Numbered from the stretch's first letter, positions 46,918 through 56,945 are shown. The stretch is DNA of 64,000 nucleotides from Streptomyces sp. P3 (GCA_016893485.2 JAFEKX020000001.1:1178001-1242000); one strand, 5' to 3'. Numbers and translations: made by a program. Notes: generated by a model from the sequence alone, not told the origin.

Positions 46918-47918
46918 TCAGTCCCCGGCACCGCGATCACGATCTTGCCCCGGTTGTCCCGGCGCTCCAGCCGCTCGTGGGCGGCGCGGGCCTCAGCGAG
47001 CGGTACGACGGTCTCGATCGGCACGCGGTAGGTGCCTGCGGCGACCCGCTCGGCGAGTTCACGCAGGTCGGCGCGGGGGTCGTAGCCGCCGTGGATCTGG
47101 AGGTTGGTGAGCTGGAAGCCGAGGATCGACGCGTTCTTCGGGTAGAAGTCGCGGGTGTCGACGGTGCTCGCCGCCAGGGCCACGTTGGCGAGGGCGACGA
47201 CCCGGCCGCCCTGGCCGATCTCGCGCAGGCTGCGCCCGAAGGCCGCGCCGCCGACGGTGTCGAGGACGACGTCCGCGCCGCGTCCGCCGGTGAGCCGCAG
47301 CACCTCGTCGACCTCGGCGTCGTCGGGGTGGGCCGAGGTGTCGAGGGTGGCGTGGGCTCCGAACTCCCCTGCCCAGGCGGCCTTTTCGGGTGAGCCGGCG
47401 AGGGCGATGACCCGGGCGCCGGTCTCGGCCGCGATCTGCACGGCCGCGCTGCCGACCCCGCTCGCGGCGGCCTTCACGACCACCGTGTCCTCCTTGGTGA
47501 CCCGGGCGAGGTGGCGCAGGCAGTACCAGGCCGACAGCCAGGCCACGGGCAGCGCGGCGGCGTCCGTGAGGTCGATCCCGTCGGGCAGGGCGGCGACCTG
47601 TGTGGCCGGTACGGCCGCCAACTCGGCGTAGAAACCAGGTGAGTTGATGCCGTCGAGGGCGACGACCCGCTGCCCGACCGTGAAGCCGGTGACGCCCTCC
47701 CCGAGCGCGGCAATGGTGCCGGCGCCCTCCACTCCGGGGATCAGCGGCGGGCGTCCGGCCCGGTGGTAGTTCCCGGACCTGATCAGGGCGTCCGCGCGGT
47801 TCACGCCCGCCGCGGCGACCCGCACCAGGACCTGCCCGGGACCCGCGACCGGGTCGGGCACCTCGACCGGTACCAGCACCTCGGGCCCGCCGAACTCTTC
47901 GATCCGTACCGCACGCAT
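46918..47918 (-). CDS. Zinc-type NADPH:quinone oxidoreductase (frameshift at last codons)
   Basis: About 333 residues of the MDR superfamily, quinone-reductase branch. MRAVRIEEFGGPEVLVPVEV, VAAAGVNRADALIRSGNYHR, and the cofactor fold VVVKAAASGVGSAAVQIAAE with DVVLDTVGGAAFGRSLREIG are present. No structural zinc cluster is seen. As written the frame runs past the natural end into the antisense of the FBP gene; one missing G near 46924 restores GKIVIAVPGD and TGA at 46918-46920. It is divergent from the CGNR regulator, with three matching operators between them. Confidence 0.88.
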
Positions 47919-47956
47919 ACCGAACCCGCTCCCTGTCGCGGCCACGACCTCTGGCC

Positions 47957-48048
47957 GACACCTGTTGAACTGGTGTCACCATGCGACACCCGATGAACCG
48001 GTGTCAAGGCATGCCGGCACCCTCGCGTACACCGCATGAACCGGTGTA
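47957..48048. promoter_or_regulatory. Three 21-bp operators between oxidoreductase and CGNR regulator
   Basis: Units at 47957-47977, 47985-48005 and 48028-48048 each have a dyad: GACACC/GGTGTC in units 1 and 2, TACACC/GGTGTA in unit 3. The 9-base spacers all end in TGAACY. Unit 3 is extended to 13-bp arms (CTCGCGTACACCG, 48022-48034, and CGGTGTACGCGAG, 48042-48054). Centres are 28 and 43 bp apart, spanning the whole divergent region. Confidence 0.8.
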
Positions 48049-48068
48049 CGCGAGGTAAGCTCGCTGCC

Positions 48069-48635
48069 ATGACGCTCCCGCCCGCCTTCCCGTTCATCGG
48101 CGGTCGCCCCTGCCTGAACTTCGCGGCGACGCTCGGCAAGCGGCACGGCACGCCCGTCGAGCGGCTGCCCGACGCGGCGGCGCTGGCCGCGTGGATCACG
48201 GAGGCGGAGCTGTCCCCGGGGACCGAGCCGGTGCGGGTCACGGCCCGGGAGCTGGCGGACGCACGCACCCTGCGCGAGGCGCTCTACCGCGTCGTACGCG
48301 ACGCGATGGCCGGGCGGGAACCGGCAGCGGCCGATGTCGAGCGGGTCAACGAGGCCGCCGCGCGACCGGATCTCGCGCCCCAACTGGGCGAGCGGCGCTG
48401 GAAGTCGGCGCATCCGGCACGCGCGGCGCTGGCGACGGTGGCCCGGGACGGCGTCCTGCTCGTGAGCGGTCCGCTGCTGGAGCGGGTCAAGGAGTGCGAG
48501 AACCCGGAGTGTTCACTGCTGTTCCTCGACGACTCCCAGGCCCGCCGCCGCCGTTGGTGCTCGATGGACCGCTGCGGCAACCTCGCGAAGATCGCGGGTT
48601 ATCGGTCGCGGAGCCGGGCCGCCGTCACCGAGTGA
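48069..48635 (+). CDS. ABATE/CGNR zinc-finger protein, putative regulator
   Basis: An intact protein of 188 residues. The N-terminal ABATE domain (FPFIGGRPCLNFAATLGKRH, LREALYRVVRDAMAGREPAA) precedes the CGNR zinc finger with ligands in CENPECSLLFLDDS and RRRRWCSMDRCGNLAKI. Such proteins are thought to be stress-related transcription regulators; direct targets are rarely known. Here the divergent oxidoreductase with three repeated dyads in the gap makes a local regulatory role likely. The start is the ATG 20 bases after the last operator. Confidence 0.88.
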   Translation: MTLPPAFPFIGGRPCLNFAATLGKRHGTPVERLPDAAALAAWITEAELSPGTEPVRVTARELADARTLREALYRVVRDAMAGREPAAADVERVNEAAARPDLAPQLGERRWKSAHPARAALATVARDGVLLVSGPLLERVKECENPECSLLFLDDSQARRRRWCSMDRCGNLAKIAGYRSRSRAAVTE

Positions 48636-48679
48636 CGGTGGACCAGGGTGACCGCCACCCTCGCGGGATGCGGTGCCCC

Positions 48680-49273
48680 TCAGGACGCGGCGGGCGTCCA
48701 GTGCGGGTCCCGGCCGAGGAAGGCAAGGAGTGCCTCGGCCCTGTCGTAGCCCTCCTTCGTCTCCCGGGCGGGTGCGAACACATGGAAGGCGTCGCGGAGT
48801 TGGTCGACGAGCTGGTCCGCGATCGGCCGGATGCCGTCGGCGAGGCCCGTGCCGAGTGGCCGGTTCTGGCCGGTGGCCGCGGCGATGTCCCAGGCGTGCA
48901 CGGCCGCGTCCATGGCCGCCGTCGCCGCGGCGGACGCGAGGGGCATCGGGCCCAGCGGCGTCGGTACCTGCTCGGCGTCGGCGGGGAGGGCCGTGTACCC
49001 GTCCGCCACCATGGTGAGCACCTTGTCGAGTTGGGCGACCGGGTCGCCGTCCAGGGCGTCCTCCGGGTTGAAGGGGTCGGAGTCGGGCCGACCGCCCGTG
49101 AGGAGGAGGCCGTAGGCCTGCTGGTCGATGCGGGCGTGGTTGAGGACCTGCCGTACCGTCCACTCGCTGCACGGCGTCGGCGCGGCCCAGGCCGTGTCGG
49201 GCACGGCGGTGACGACCTCGCGCAGATAGGCGTGCGAGCGCAGCAGCACCTCGATGGCCTGGTCGTCCGTCAT
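48680..49273 (-). CDS. TIGR03086/DinB-like mycothiol-dependent metalloenzyme-family protein
   Basis: An intact protein of 197 residues with the four-helix DinB/MDMPI fold. EVVTAVPDTAWAAPTPCSEW, then TVRQVLNHARIDQQAYGLLL with the metal-ligand His; a central DAAVHAWDIAAATGQ holds the second conserved His. The family includes mycothiol-dependent maleylpyruvate isomerase, but most members have no known substrate. GGGAGGGG precedes the ATG at 49273. Confidence 0.88.
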   Translation of the reverse strand: MTDDQAIEVLLRSHAYLREVVTAVPDTAWAAPTPCSEWTVRQVLNHARIDQQAYGLLLTGGRPDSDPFNPEDALDGDPVAQLDKVLTMVADGYTALPADAEQVPTPLGPMPLASAAATAAMDAAVHAWDIAAATGQNRPLGTGLADGIRPIADQLVDQLRDAFHVFAPARETKEGYDRAEALLAFLGRDPHWTPAAS

Positions 49274-49395
49274 GAACGTTCCCCTCCCGTTGGCTCCGTC
49301 CGGTACCGACAATCTAGGACGAGTTGCGGACAGCTACTGTCCTCAAGAGAAACGTTCGGCGCATCTGGAGAAAGGGAATAGGCCAAGGATGCGAG

Positions 49396-50643
49396 ATGTC
49401 CGGGAGTGGACCGCGCCGCTGGTGTGGGCTCGTGGGACGGCACCGGGACCCGGTGGCCGTCCAGACGCTGCGGTCCGCGACCGCGGCGACCGTCGCGTAC
49501 GTCGTCGCGCTGCGGCTGAGCCCCGAGCCCGCGCCGCTGACCGCTCCCCTCACCGCGCTCCTCGTCGTCCAGGTCACCCTGTACGCCACGCTCACCAACG
49601 GCATCCGCCGTGTGACCGCCGTGGTCACGGGCGTGCTCGTCGCCATCGCGTTCAGTCTGCTGGTCGGGCTGACCTGGTGGAGCCTGGCCCTGCTGATCGT
49701 GGCCGCGCTGGTGGTGGGGCGGCTGGTGAGAGTCGACGAGTACGTGCCCGAGGTGGCGATCAGCGCGATGCTGGTCCTCGGGGTCACCACGGTCGGGAAC
49801 ACCGCCTGGGCACGGGTCGTGGAGACCCTGATCGGCGCGGTCGTCGGCCTCGGCTGCAATCTGCTGCTCGCTCCCCCGGTGTGGGTCGACGAGGCAGGCG
49901 AGTCCATCGAGGGCCTGGCCCGTCGGCTACGGCGGCTGATGCGGCGCATGGGCGAGGAGGCGGCGGGCCGTACGCCCGTCGACCACGCCACCGCGCGGCT
50001 GCACGAGGCACGCAGGCTCGACCACGACATCGTCGAGGTGGACGCGGCGCTGCGGCAGGCCGAGGACAGCCTGCGGCTCAATCCGCGCGTACGGGAGGGC
50101 CTGCTGCACCGGATCGTGCTGCGGACCGGTCTGGACACCCTGGAGATCTGCACGGTCGTGCTCCGCGTCCTCGCCCGCACCTTCACCGACCTGGCGAAGG
50201 AGCGCGACCCCGAGCCGCTGTTCGCGCCGCCGACGGGGGCCGCCGTGGAACAGCTGCTGTCGGAGGTCGGGGACGCCGTGGTCAGTTTCGCGGTGCTGGT
50301 GACCACCGACGTGTCGGTGAGCGCGGAGTCCGCGGAGTCGCGGCTCACCGCCGAGCTGCACACGGCCGCCGCGACCCGCGACAAGCTGGCCCAGCTGCTC
50401 CTGGAGGACGTCCAGCGCGATGCCTCTCAGTGGCAGCTGCTGGGTGCGATGCTGACCGAGGTCAACCGCATGCTGGACGAGCTGGACACCGAGCACCGCT
50501 CACGCCGGCTCTTCGAGGAACTCGACCGCTGCGCCCGGGAGCAGCGCGAACGCATGCCCTGGCTGACCTGGCTGCGCGAGCGCGTGGGCGTACCGGACCG
50601 GCTGCGCAGGAACCGGCGCGAGGGCGCCGATCGTTCTAGGTGA
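49396..50643 (+). CDS. FUSC/aromatic acid exporter-type membrane protein
   Basis: An intact protein of about 415 residues. Six N-terminal helices include ALRLSPEPAPLTAPLTALLV, NGIRRVTAVVTGVLVAIAFS and YVPEVAISAMLVLGVTTVGN, the ArAE/FUSC pattern. A long cytoplasmic helical part with coiled-coil character follows (RLDHDIVEVDAALRQAEDSL). It probably exports an aromatic or amphipathic acid. The ATG at 49396 is supported by AAGGA; upstream in-frame codons are less convincing. It is divergent from the DinB-like gene. Confidence 0.85.
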   Translation: MSGSGPRRWCGLVGRHRDPVAVQTLRSATAATVAYVVALRLSPEPAPLTAPLTALLVVQVTLYATLTNGIRRVTAVVTGVLVAIAFSLLVGLTWWSLALLIVAALVVGRLVRVDEYVPEVAISAMLVLGVTTVGNTAWARVVETLIGAVVGLGCNLLLAPPVWVDEAGESIEGLARRLRRLMRRMGEEAAGRTPVDHATARLHEARRLDHDIVEVDAALRQAEDSLRLNPRVREGLLHRIVLRTGLDTLEICTVVLRVLARTFTDLAKERDPEPLFAPPTGAAVEQLLSEVGDAVVSFAVLVTTDVSVSAESAESRLTAELHTAAATRDKLAQLLLEDVQRDASQWQLLGAMLTEVNRMLDELDTEHRSRRLFEELDRCAREQRERMPWLTWLRERVGVPDRLRRNRREGADRSR

Positions 50644-50728
50644 CGGAGTCACCGGGGCCTTCGGCGAGCCTGCAGGGGGCGGGCGGGTCTCCGGCACTGG
50701 ACCATGGCGGATCAATGGGGGCGGGCGT

Positions 50729-51780
50729 ATGACCGACAGCAGCGTACGGATCGACGGGAACACCTTGCAGCTGCCGGGCGGTGCGGCGGTGCGGTTCGTC
50801 CGCACGCTGCGGCTGCCGGAGACGGGCACGCATCCGTTGCCGCCGGGGCTCGGCGAGTTCCCGGTCCGGCGGGTATCGGACTTCCCGGACACGGTGCCCG
50901 AGGAGTGGCGGGCGCGGGGCGGGGTGATGCTCCCGGTGTATCTGCGTGAGGCCATGTGGCTGAGCTTCGCGGGCACGCGCCGGCCGGCCGCGCTCCAGGT
51001 CGGGGTGGGCAAGGTGTGCGCCGTCTCGGGCGAGCCGTGGAGCGACCGGCTGTCCCGGGACCCGCAGAACTACGTGGTGCTGCCCCGCCAGCCGTGGCTC
51101 GACGGCATCAACTCCGGGAAGGGCACGGTCCGTCAGTTCGTGGCGGTCCCGCTCGGCCTCGGCGCGACGGTCGAGGGGCAGGTCACGGGCGAGGAGGTCT
51201 GGGGCGGCGTACAACTGCAGTGCTTCCCGCTCAACGAACGGGAGTTGGCCATCTGGCGCGAGGCCGAGCAACGCCTGGCGCGGAAGGCACGCGCGCGTGC
51301 GGCGACCCTGCCGACCGGTGGCTACGGCATGCCCGCCATGCCGATGGCCGCACAGGCCGCCCCCGCGCCCGGCGGTCCCCGGCCCCGAGCAGGCGAGCCG
51401 CCGCGATGGGCCTCGGCGTCGGCGGTTCGATGCGCCAGGAGGTCTACGCGGACGACCGCCCGCTGTCGTCCTGGGCCGAGCAGCCCGCGGGCCGGGTCTT
51501 CGTGCACCTGGTGACGCCCCCGGAGTGGCGCCGCATCACCGGCGAGGCCCCGCCCCCGTCGCCGGTGGACCGGGCCGCGTACACCCGGGCGGGGCTCCCC
51601 TGGTTCGACTACTACGACCAGGACGCCGAGGATCTCGCCCCCACCGACACCCTGGGCGCGGTGCAGCCGGTCGGCGACTGGCTGGGCCACGACCACGAAC
51701 CCTGGCAGGCGCCCGCCCCCGGCCAGGTCGAACCGCTCAAGGACGCGCAGGGCAAGCCGGTGGAGGACGGCGACTGGTGA
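50729..51780 (+). CDS. Conserved hypothetical protein (one frameshift)
   Basis: About 350 residues, soluble, without signal peptide or helices in the membrane. The first 200 residues (VRIDGNTLQLPGGAAVRFVR, VYLREAMWLSFAGTRRPAAL, NYVVLPRQPWLDGINSGKGT) form a beta-rich domain seen as an integral unit in many Streptomyces proteins of unknown role. A Pro/Ala linker near 51400 contains a shift and leads to MGLGVGGSMRQEVYADDRPL, VHLVTPPEWRRITGEAPPPS. I recognise the family as conserved in actinobacteria but know no function. Confidence 0.78.
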
Positions 51781-51894
51781 CCCGGCACGGCGTTGCACTG
51801 TCTGCAACGCCCGTTGTCGGTCTTGCGCTCGACGGGCCCCGCACGCCAAGGTTGCCGTGACGACCGAGCCGAGCGACGACCTGAGGGTGTGGGC

Positions 51895-53114
51895 ATGACC
51901 AGTGGTGCGGAGGCGTCACGCGAGGGCTGGAGCAGGCGCCGTTTCATCGGCGCCCTGGGCGGAGCGGCGGCGGTGGTCGCGGTCCCCGCCCCGGCCTCGG
52001 CACCGGCGGACCCCGAATCCGCCCCACCGACCGGCTCCACGACCGCACCGGCACCCAGCACACACCGCACGGGCAAGGCCGCCGGCCCCACCCGCTCTAC
52101 CTCGGCACCTACACCTCGGTCGACGGCGGCGGCAAGGGCATCGGCCTGGCGACCTACGACGCGGCGACCGGCCAGATCACCGGCGCGGGCACCATCACCG
52201 GCGTCCCCGACCCGTCGTTCCTCGCCCTGCACCCCGACGGCCGCACGCTGTACGCGGTCGACGAGCAGACCGCAGGCGCGGTGACTGCCGTACGCCTGGC
52301 GGACCGCAAGGTCCTCGGCGCGCGGAGCACCGGCGGCGCGGGCCCCTGCCACCTGTCCGTGCACCCGAGCGGGCGCTGGCTGCTCAGCGCCAACTACACC
52401 TCCGGCAGCGTGGCAGTGCACCCGATCGGCGCCTCGGGCGCGCTCGGCGAGCGCACGGCGCTGGCCAAGCACTCCACTCCGCAGCCGGCTCCGGGCCAGG
52501 ACGGCCCGCACGCGCACCAGTTCGCGACCAGTCCCGACGGCGGCCATGTCCTCGCCGTCGACCTGGGCACCGACACGGTCTACACCTACCGCCTGGACAC
52601 CACGAAGGGCACGCTCACCGAGGTCTCGCAGGCGCACACCCGCGCGGGCGCGGGACCGCGCAGCCTGACCTTCCACCCCGGCGGCCGGTACGCCTACCTG
52701 GCCAACGAGGTCGACGACACCATCGCGGTCTGCGCCTACGACCCGGCCACGGGCGCCCTGTCGATCGGCGCCGCGCAGCCCAGCGGCAGCACGGGCAGCA
52801 CCACCAACTACCCGGCGCAGATCCTGGTGACGCCGAACGGCGCGTACGCGTATCTCGCCAACCGGGGCGACAACACTCTTGCCCGGTACGCCGTCGAGGC
52901 GGACGGCGCCCGGCTCAGGCTGCTCGGCACGGTGCCGGTGTCCGGTGACTTCCCGCGGCAGATCGCGTTCTCCCCGGACGGCACGCTGCTGTTCACGGCG
53001 AACCAGAAGTCGAGCACGGTCAGCGTGTTCCACGTGGACGCCGCGAGCGGTGAACTCCGGCTCGCGGGAACGCCGTTCGCGTCACCCGTCGCCGTCTGTG
53101 CGCTGCCGCTGTAG
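51895..53114 (+). CDS. Tat-exported lactonase family beta-propeller protein (one frameshift)
   Basis: About 406 residues. A twin-arginine signal is visible (SRRRFIGALGGAAAVVAV), then a Pro/Ser/Thr linker with a shift near 52095. A seven-bladed propeller of the 6-phosphogluconolactonase (PF10282) family follows: PLYLGTYTSVDGGGKGIGLA, DPSFLALHPDGRTLYAVDEQ, CHLSVHPSGRWLLSANYTSG and DGPHAHQFATSPDGGHVLAV, which carries the conserved PHAHQ. Being exported, it is unlikely to act on cytosolic phosphogluconolactone. The end overlaps the convergent DUF2470 gene by 33 bases. Confidence 0.9.
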
Positions 53115-53806
53115 GGGGCGCGGGCAGGACGCGGCGCCGGCCTGGGTGAGCAGGACGTGCATGCGCTCGGTGAGGTCGGCGACGGTGTCGGCGGGCGTGT
53201 GGAACGGCAGGCGTACGTCGCCCTGGGTGCGGGCGCGCTCGATGCGGAGGGTCAGTCCGTGCCGGTCGACGGCGAGGGGCTGGACGCGGACCGCGCCGTG
53301 CAGGCTGTCGGGCTCGACGAGCCGGGTGAGCCGCTCGACGGCGTCGGAGTGGCAGTCGGCGAGGTGGGTCAGCAGCTGGGCCTCGGCCAGGGCGAGCGGG
53401 TCGGGCTCGGCGGCGGCGAACTCGTCGAGGTCGACGACGACCGCGCCGGACGGCTGGCGCAGCACCACCCGCGTCGCCCGGAAGACCAGGTGGTCGTCCT
53501 CGGGGACGAACCAGCCCGCGAGCCACAGCCGGGCCCGGATACGGTTGCGCATGGGGACGGGTGCGACGTCCGCGAACTCCAGGACCGCGGACGGCTCACC
53601 GCGCGGCGCACAGATCGCGGTCGCCAACAGGGCGCTGTCCTCAGGCACTTGAAGGAGCACTCGGCCGTCGTCGTCGACGCTGTGCGCGCCGACGAACTCC
53701 TCGCGCGCGCCTTCCGCGGTCACCGCGCAGGACCATGCGGCGGCGAGCACCGAGCGGGCCCGCTCGGCCGCGGCGGGCGCGGCCGTCCACGATTGGTGTC
53801 ACCCAT
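53082..53806 (-). CDS. DUF2470 haem-utilisation protein under iron control (one frameshift)
   Basis: About 241 residues. The N-terminal segment RARSVLAAAWSCAVTAEGAR, EEFVGAHSVDDDGRVLLQVP resembles the flavin-like split barrel. The C-terminal DUF2470 domain includes AEAQLLTHLADCHSDAVERL and VRVQPLAVDRHGLTLRIERA, as in HugZ/HutZ-type haem-degrading proteins. The ATG at 53806 with AAGGAGG is one base out of register (missing C near 53795). A 19-bp iron box ends 12 bases upstream, so it is probably repressed by DmdR/IdeR when iron is plentiful. Confidence 0.85.
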
Positions 53807-53818
53807 CCCTGAACCTCC

Positions 53819-53837
53819 TTAGGTAAGCCTTGCCTAA
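53819..53837 (-). promoter_or_regulatory. DmdR/IdeR-type iron box
   Basis: TTAGGTAAGCCTTGCCTAA is a 19-bp dyad with one mismatched pair, matching the actinobacterial iron-box pattern TTAGGTTAGGCTNNCCTAA. It abuts the ribosome binding site of the DUF2470 gene. Confidence 0.85.
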
Positions 53838-53838
53838 C

Positions 53839-54512
53839 CTACCGAAGATCGGGGCGCGCGCCAACCACGCCACGCAATCTGCACGACTTCCTTCGAGGAC
53901 GGCCGTTCAGGGCGAGAGGACCCAAGAGTGCCCGCGCGCACAGATCGCGCACCTGCTCCCGGCTCAACTCCGGCCCGCGCAGCCACTCCAGACAGACGGC
54001 GGTGGTGAACGCCAGCCACCCGCGCACCGCGAGCTTCGTGTCGGGCCGCTCCCCACCGTCGGCCCGAACTCCGGATCGGCCGCCAGTGCGGCCAGGATCT
54101 GCCGCTCCTGCGCGGCCAACGCCCGCTGGTAGACCCGCCGTACGGTCTGATCTCCCGCCGCGTCGGCGCGATGGAAGGCGCGGTAGCCGTGCGCGTGGGT
54201 GTGCACGTACTCCAGGTAGGTGTCGAGGGCGGCGGCGAGCTGTTCACGCGCGGGCACCCCCGGCACCGCCGCCGTCATCCGCAGCATCCGCTCGCTCTCG
54301 CGCTCCACGACGGCCGCGAAGAAGTCCCGCTTGGTCGGGAAGTAGTGGTAGAGCAGCCCGCGGGAGACCCCGGCGATCTCGGCGACCTGCTCGATCCACA
54401 CGTCGTCGTAGGGGTCCTCGGAGAACAACCGCGCGCCCACCGTGAGGAGTTGCTCCCGGCGCTCCTCGGTGCTGAGCCTGCGGCGTGTGCGCTCACCCTG
54501 ATTGGCGGCCAT
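53839..54512 (-). CDS. TetR family regulator (one frameshift)
   Basis: About 224 residues. HTH: LSTEERREQLLTVGARLFSE, QVAEIAGVSRGLLYHYFPTK. The C-terminal TetR_C_13-like region YRAFHRADAAGDQTVRRVYQ and, after a shift near 54058, VRGWLAFTTAVCLEWLRGPE follow. Regulators of this exact type usually neighbour CYP102 genes in Streptomyces, and here it is divergent from one. The stop lies at the edge of the iron box, so the last 25 codons may be off-frame. Confidence 0.85.
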
Positions 54513-54533
54513 TCCCGCACTTTACTTGACGTC

Positions 54534-54573
54534 GGTTCAACAACGGGATCAGACTGAAACCCGTTATTGAACC
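54534..54573. promoter_or_regulatory. Operator between tetR and CYP102-type P450
   Basis: A long inverted repeat GGTTCAACAACGGG (54534-54547) and CCCGTTATTGAACC (54560-54573), with one mismatch in 14 and a 12-base spacer, sits in the divergent gap. It is probably bound by the adjacent TetR. Confidence 0.75.
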
Positions 54574-54620
54574 CACGTACAACAGACTCAACCTGCCGCT
54601 GGCTCAAGGGAGATCGCGTC

Positions 54621-56148
54621 ATGGCGGAGACGACGACGGTGACGCCGACCGGGCTGCCGAAGGGCTTCCGGGGCGCCGAGCAGGGCTGGCCCGAGCTCGA
54701 CCGCATCCCGCACCCCCGCGCCGGGTCCCGTTCCTCGGTGACGTCCTCGGCGCCGACCGTCGCACCCCCTCCAGGACACGCTGCGCTACGCCCGTCAACT
54801 GGGCCCGATCTTCCGGCGGAAGGCGTTCGGCAAGGAGTTCGTGTTCGTGTGGGGCGCCGACCAGGTCGCCGACATGGCGGACGAGTCGCGGTTCGCCAAG
54901 CACGTGGGTCTCGGGGTGGCGAACCTGCGGCCGGTCGCCGGGGACGGGCTGTTCACGGCGTACAACCACGAGCCCAACTGGCAGTTGGCGCATGATGTGT
55001 TGGCCCCGGCTTCAGCCGTGAGGCGATGGCGGGCTACCACCCGATGATGCTGTCCGTTGCCGAGCGCCTCACCGACCACTGGGACCGCGAACTCGCGGCC
55101 GGACGTCCGGTGGACGTCCCCGGCGACATGACCAAGCTGACCCTGGAGACGATCTCGCGCACCGGCTTCGGCCACGACTTCGGCTCCTTCGAACGCGACC
55201 GCCCGCACCCCTTCGTGACGTCGATGGTGGGCACGCTCAGCTACGCGCAGCGCCTCAACTCCGTGCCGTCCCCGCTGGCCCCGCTCCTGCTGCGCACGGC
55301 GACTCGCCGCAACGAGGCGGACATTGCCTACCTGAACAACACGGTGGACGCGATGGTGCAGACCCGCCGTGACAGCGGAGGCGGCGACGGCGACCTGCTG
55401 GACCGCATGCTCGACACCACTCACCCCGGCACCGGTGAACGCCTCTCCCCGAGAACGTCCGCCGTCAGGTCATCACCTTCCTGGTCGCCGGCCACGAGAC
55501 GACCTCCGGTTCCCTGTCCTTCGCGCTCCACTACCTCGCCCGCCACCCGGAGATCGCGGCCCGCGCCCGCGCCGAGGTCGACCAGGTGTGGGGCGACACG
55601 GAGACCCCGGCTACGACCAGGTCGCCAAGCTGCGCTATGTCCGCCGGGTCCTCGACGAGTCGCTCCGGCTGTGGCCGACGGCCCCCGCGTACGCCCGGGA
55701 GGCCACCCGGGACACCGAGTTGACCGGAATCCACCCGATGCGCCGGGGCGCCTGGGCGCTCATCCTGACGCCGATGCTGCACCGCGACCCCGAGGTGTGG
55801 GGCCCGGACGCCGAGGAGTTCGACCCGGACCGCTTCGACGCCAAGGCCGTACGCTCCCGCGCCCCGCACACCTTCAAACCGTTCGGCACCGGAGCGCGGG
55901 CCTGCATCGGCCGCCAATTCGCCCTGCACGAGGCGACGTTGGTCCTGGGCCTGCTGCTGCGCCGCTACGAGCTGCGCCCCGACCCGGCGTACCGGCTGCG
56001 CGTGACGGAACGCCTGACGCTGATGCCGGAGGGGCTGCGACTCCACCTCGACCGGCGCACGGCGTCCGCGCCGCCGACCGCACCGGTCACTGTCCCGGAC
56101 GAGACCGCCTCAGAGGCCCTCTGCCCAGTGCACCGGGCGGACGACTGA
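54621..56148 (+). CDS. Cytochrome P450, CYP102-type haem protein without reductase (frameshifted)
   Basis: About 508 residues. [41 protein letters not shown]-helix [14 protein letters not shown], ExxR in DESLRLWPTAPAYAREATRD and haem loop [20 protein letters not shown] closely parallel the haem domain of the fused CYP102 at 41-44 kb. The protein ends about 55 residues after the P450 core, so no flavin domains follow; it resembles the CYP102B group. Frame changes lie near 54712, 54770, 55010, 55455 and 55610. It needs external redox partners, which are not adjacent. Confidence 0.9.
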
Positions 56149-56940
56149 CCCCGGCAGCCTGGTCCCCGCGCTCCCCCGCGCCGCGTTGACCTGCGGCTGG
56201 GTGAGGAAGAACGCCCCGGTCAGATCGGCGTCCGTGAGGTCGGCGTCCCGCAGATCGGCGCCGATCAGATCCGCGCCGCGCAGGTCGGCCCCGGTGAGAT
56301 CGGCCGCGATGAGGTAGGCACCGCGCAGATCGGCCCGGCTCAGATCGGCGCCCCTGAGCCGGGCGCCCATGAGGTCGGCACCCCGCCGGTTCTTCTTCTT
56401 GCCGCGCACCCCCGCCCGCACCAGCTCGCTGGTCCGCAGCAGCAGCGCGTTGACCTCCTGCCGGTGCGCGCCCACGTCGAGCGCGCCCAGCTCTTCGGGC
56501 GTGCCGCGCGTGAGTTCCTCGGTGCGGTCGAGGGCCCGGCGCAGGCCGGGGTGGGCCGGCCCGGCGGCGGGCAGGGTGAGCGCCTCGGTCAGATACCAGA
56601 GCAGCTCGTGCAGCTGCCGTACGACGGGGAACGCGTCGAACATCCGGCGGGCCCGCTCCCCGTCGGACGTACGCCAGTCCTGGCCGCCGAAGGTGACCTG
56701 CGAGACCTGCTGACCGGCGCCGAAGCAGTCGTAGACCGTGCAGCCGCTGAACCCGGTCCGCCGGAGCTCGGCGTGGATGCCGCACCGGTGATCGCCCCGG
56801 AGGTTCGGGCACGGTGTCCCCGCGGGCTTGTCGATCGCGAAGTCCTTCGCGGCGACGAAGGGCAGCGCCACACAGCACAGCCCGAAGCACCGCTCGCAGT
56901 CGCCGCGGAGAGAGGGGCGGGGCGCTATGTGATCTTCCAT
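56110..56940 (-). CDS. Cys-rich N-terminus plus pentapeptide-repeat protein
   Basis: An intact protein of 276 residues in two parts. Residues 1-75 hold a cysteine set (CERCFGLCC, CPN, CGIH, GCTVYDC) suggestive of a metal or Fe-S site of the YkgJ type. Residues about 185-250 are some 12 pentapeptides of the A(D/N)LxG form (RGADLSRADLRGAYLIAADL, TGADLRGADLIGADL), which fold as a right-handed quadrilateral beta helix. Pentapeptide proteins can mimic DNA on gyrase, but that is not implied here. It lies 5 bases after a SigJ-type sigma factor on the same strand, so the two form an operon. Confidence 0.88.
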   Translation of the reverse strand: MEDHIAPRPSLRGDCERCFGLCCVALPFVAAKDFAIDKPAGTPCPNLRGDHRCGIHAELRRTGFSGCTVYDCFGAGQQVSQVTFGGQDWRTSDGERARRMFDAFPVVRQLHELLWYLTEALTLPAAGPAHPGLRRALDRTEELTRGTPEELGALDVGAHRQEVNALLLRTSELVRAGVRGKKKNRRGADLMGARLRGADLSRADLRGAYLIAADLTGADLRGADLIGADLRDADLTDADLTGAFFLTQPQVNAARGSAGTRLPGSVVRPVHWAEGL

Positions 56941-56945
56941 GTCGT

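Noticed and set aside
46614..47945. A 443-codon oxidoreductase overlapping the whole FBP zinc-finger gene
   Set aside because: The last 110 codons are antisense of the FBP gene and low complexity; one missing base near 46924 restores the normal end at 46918.
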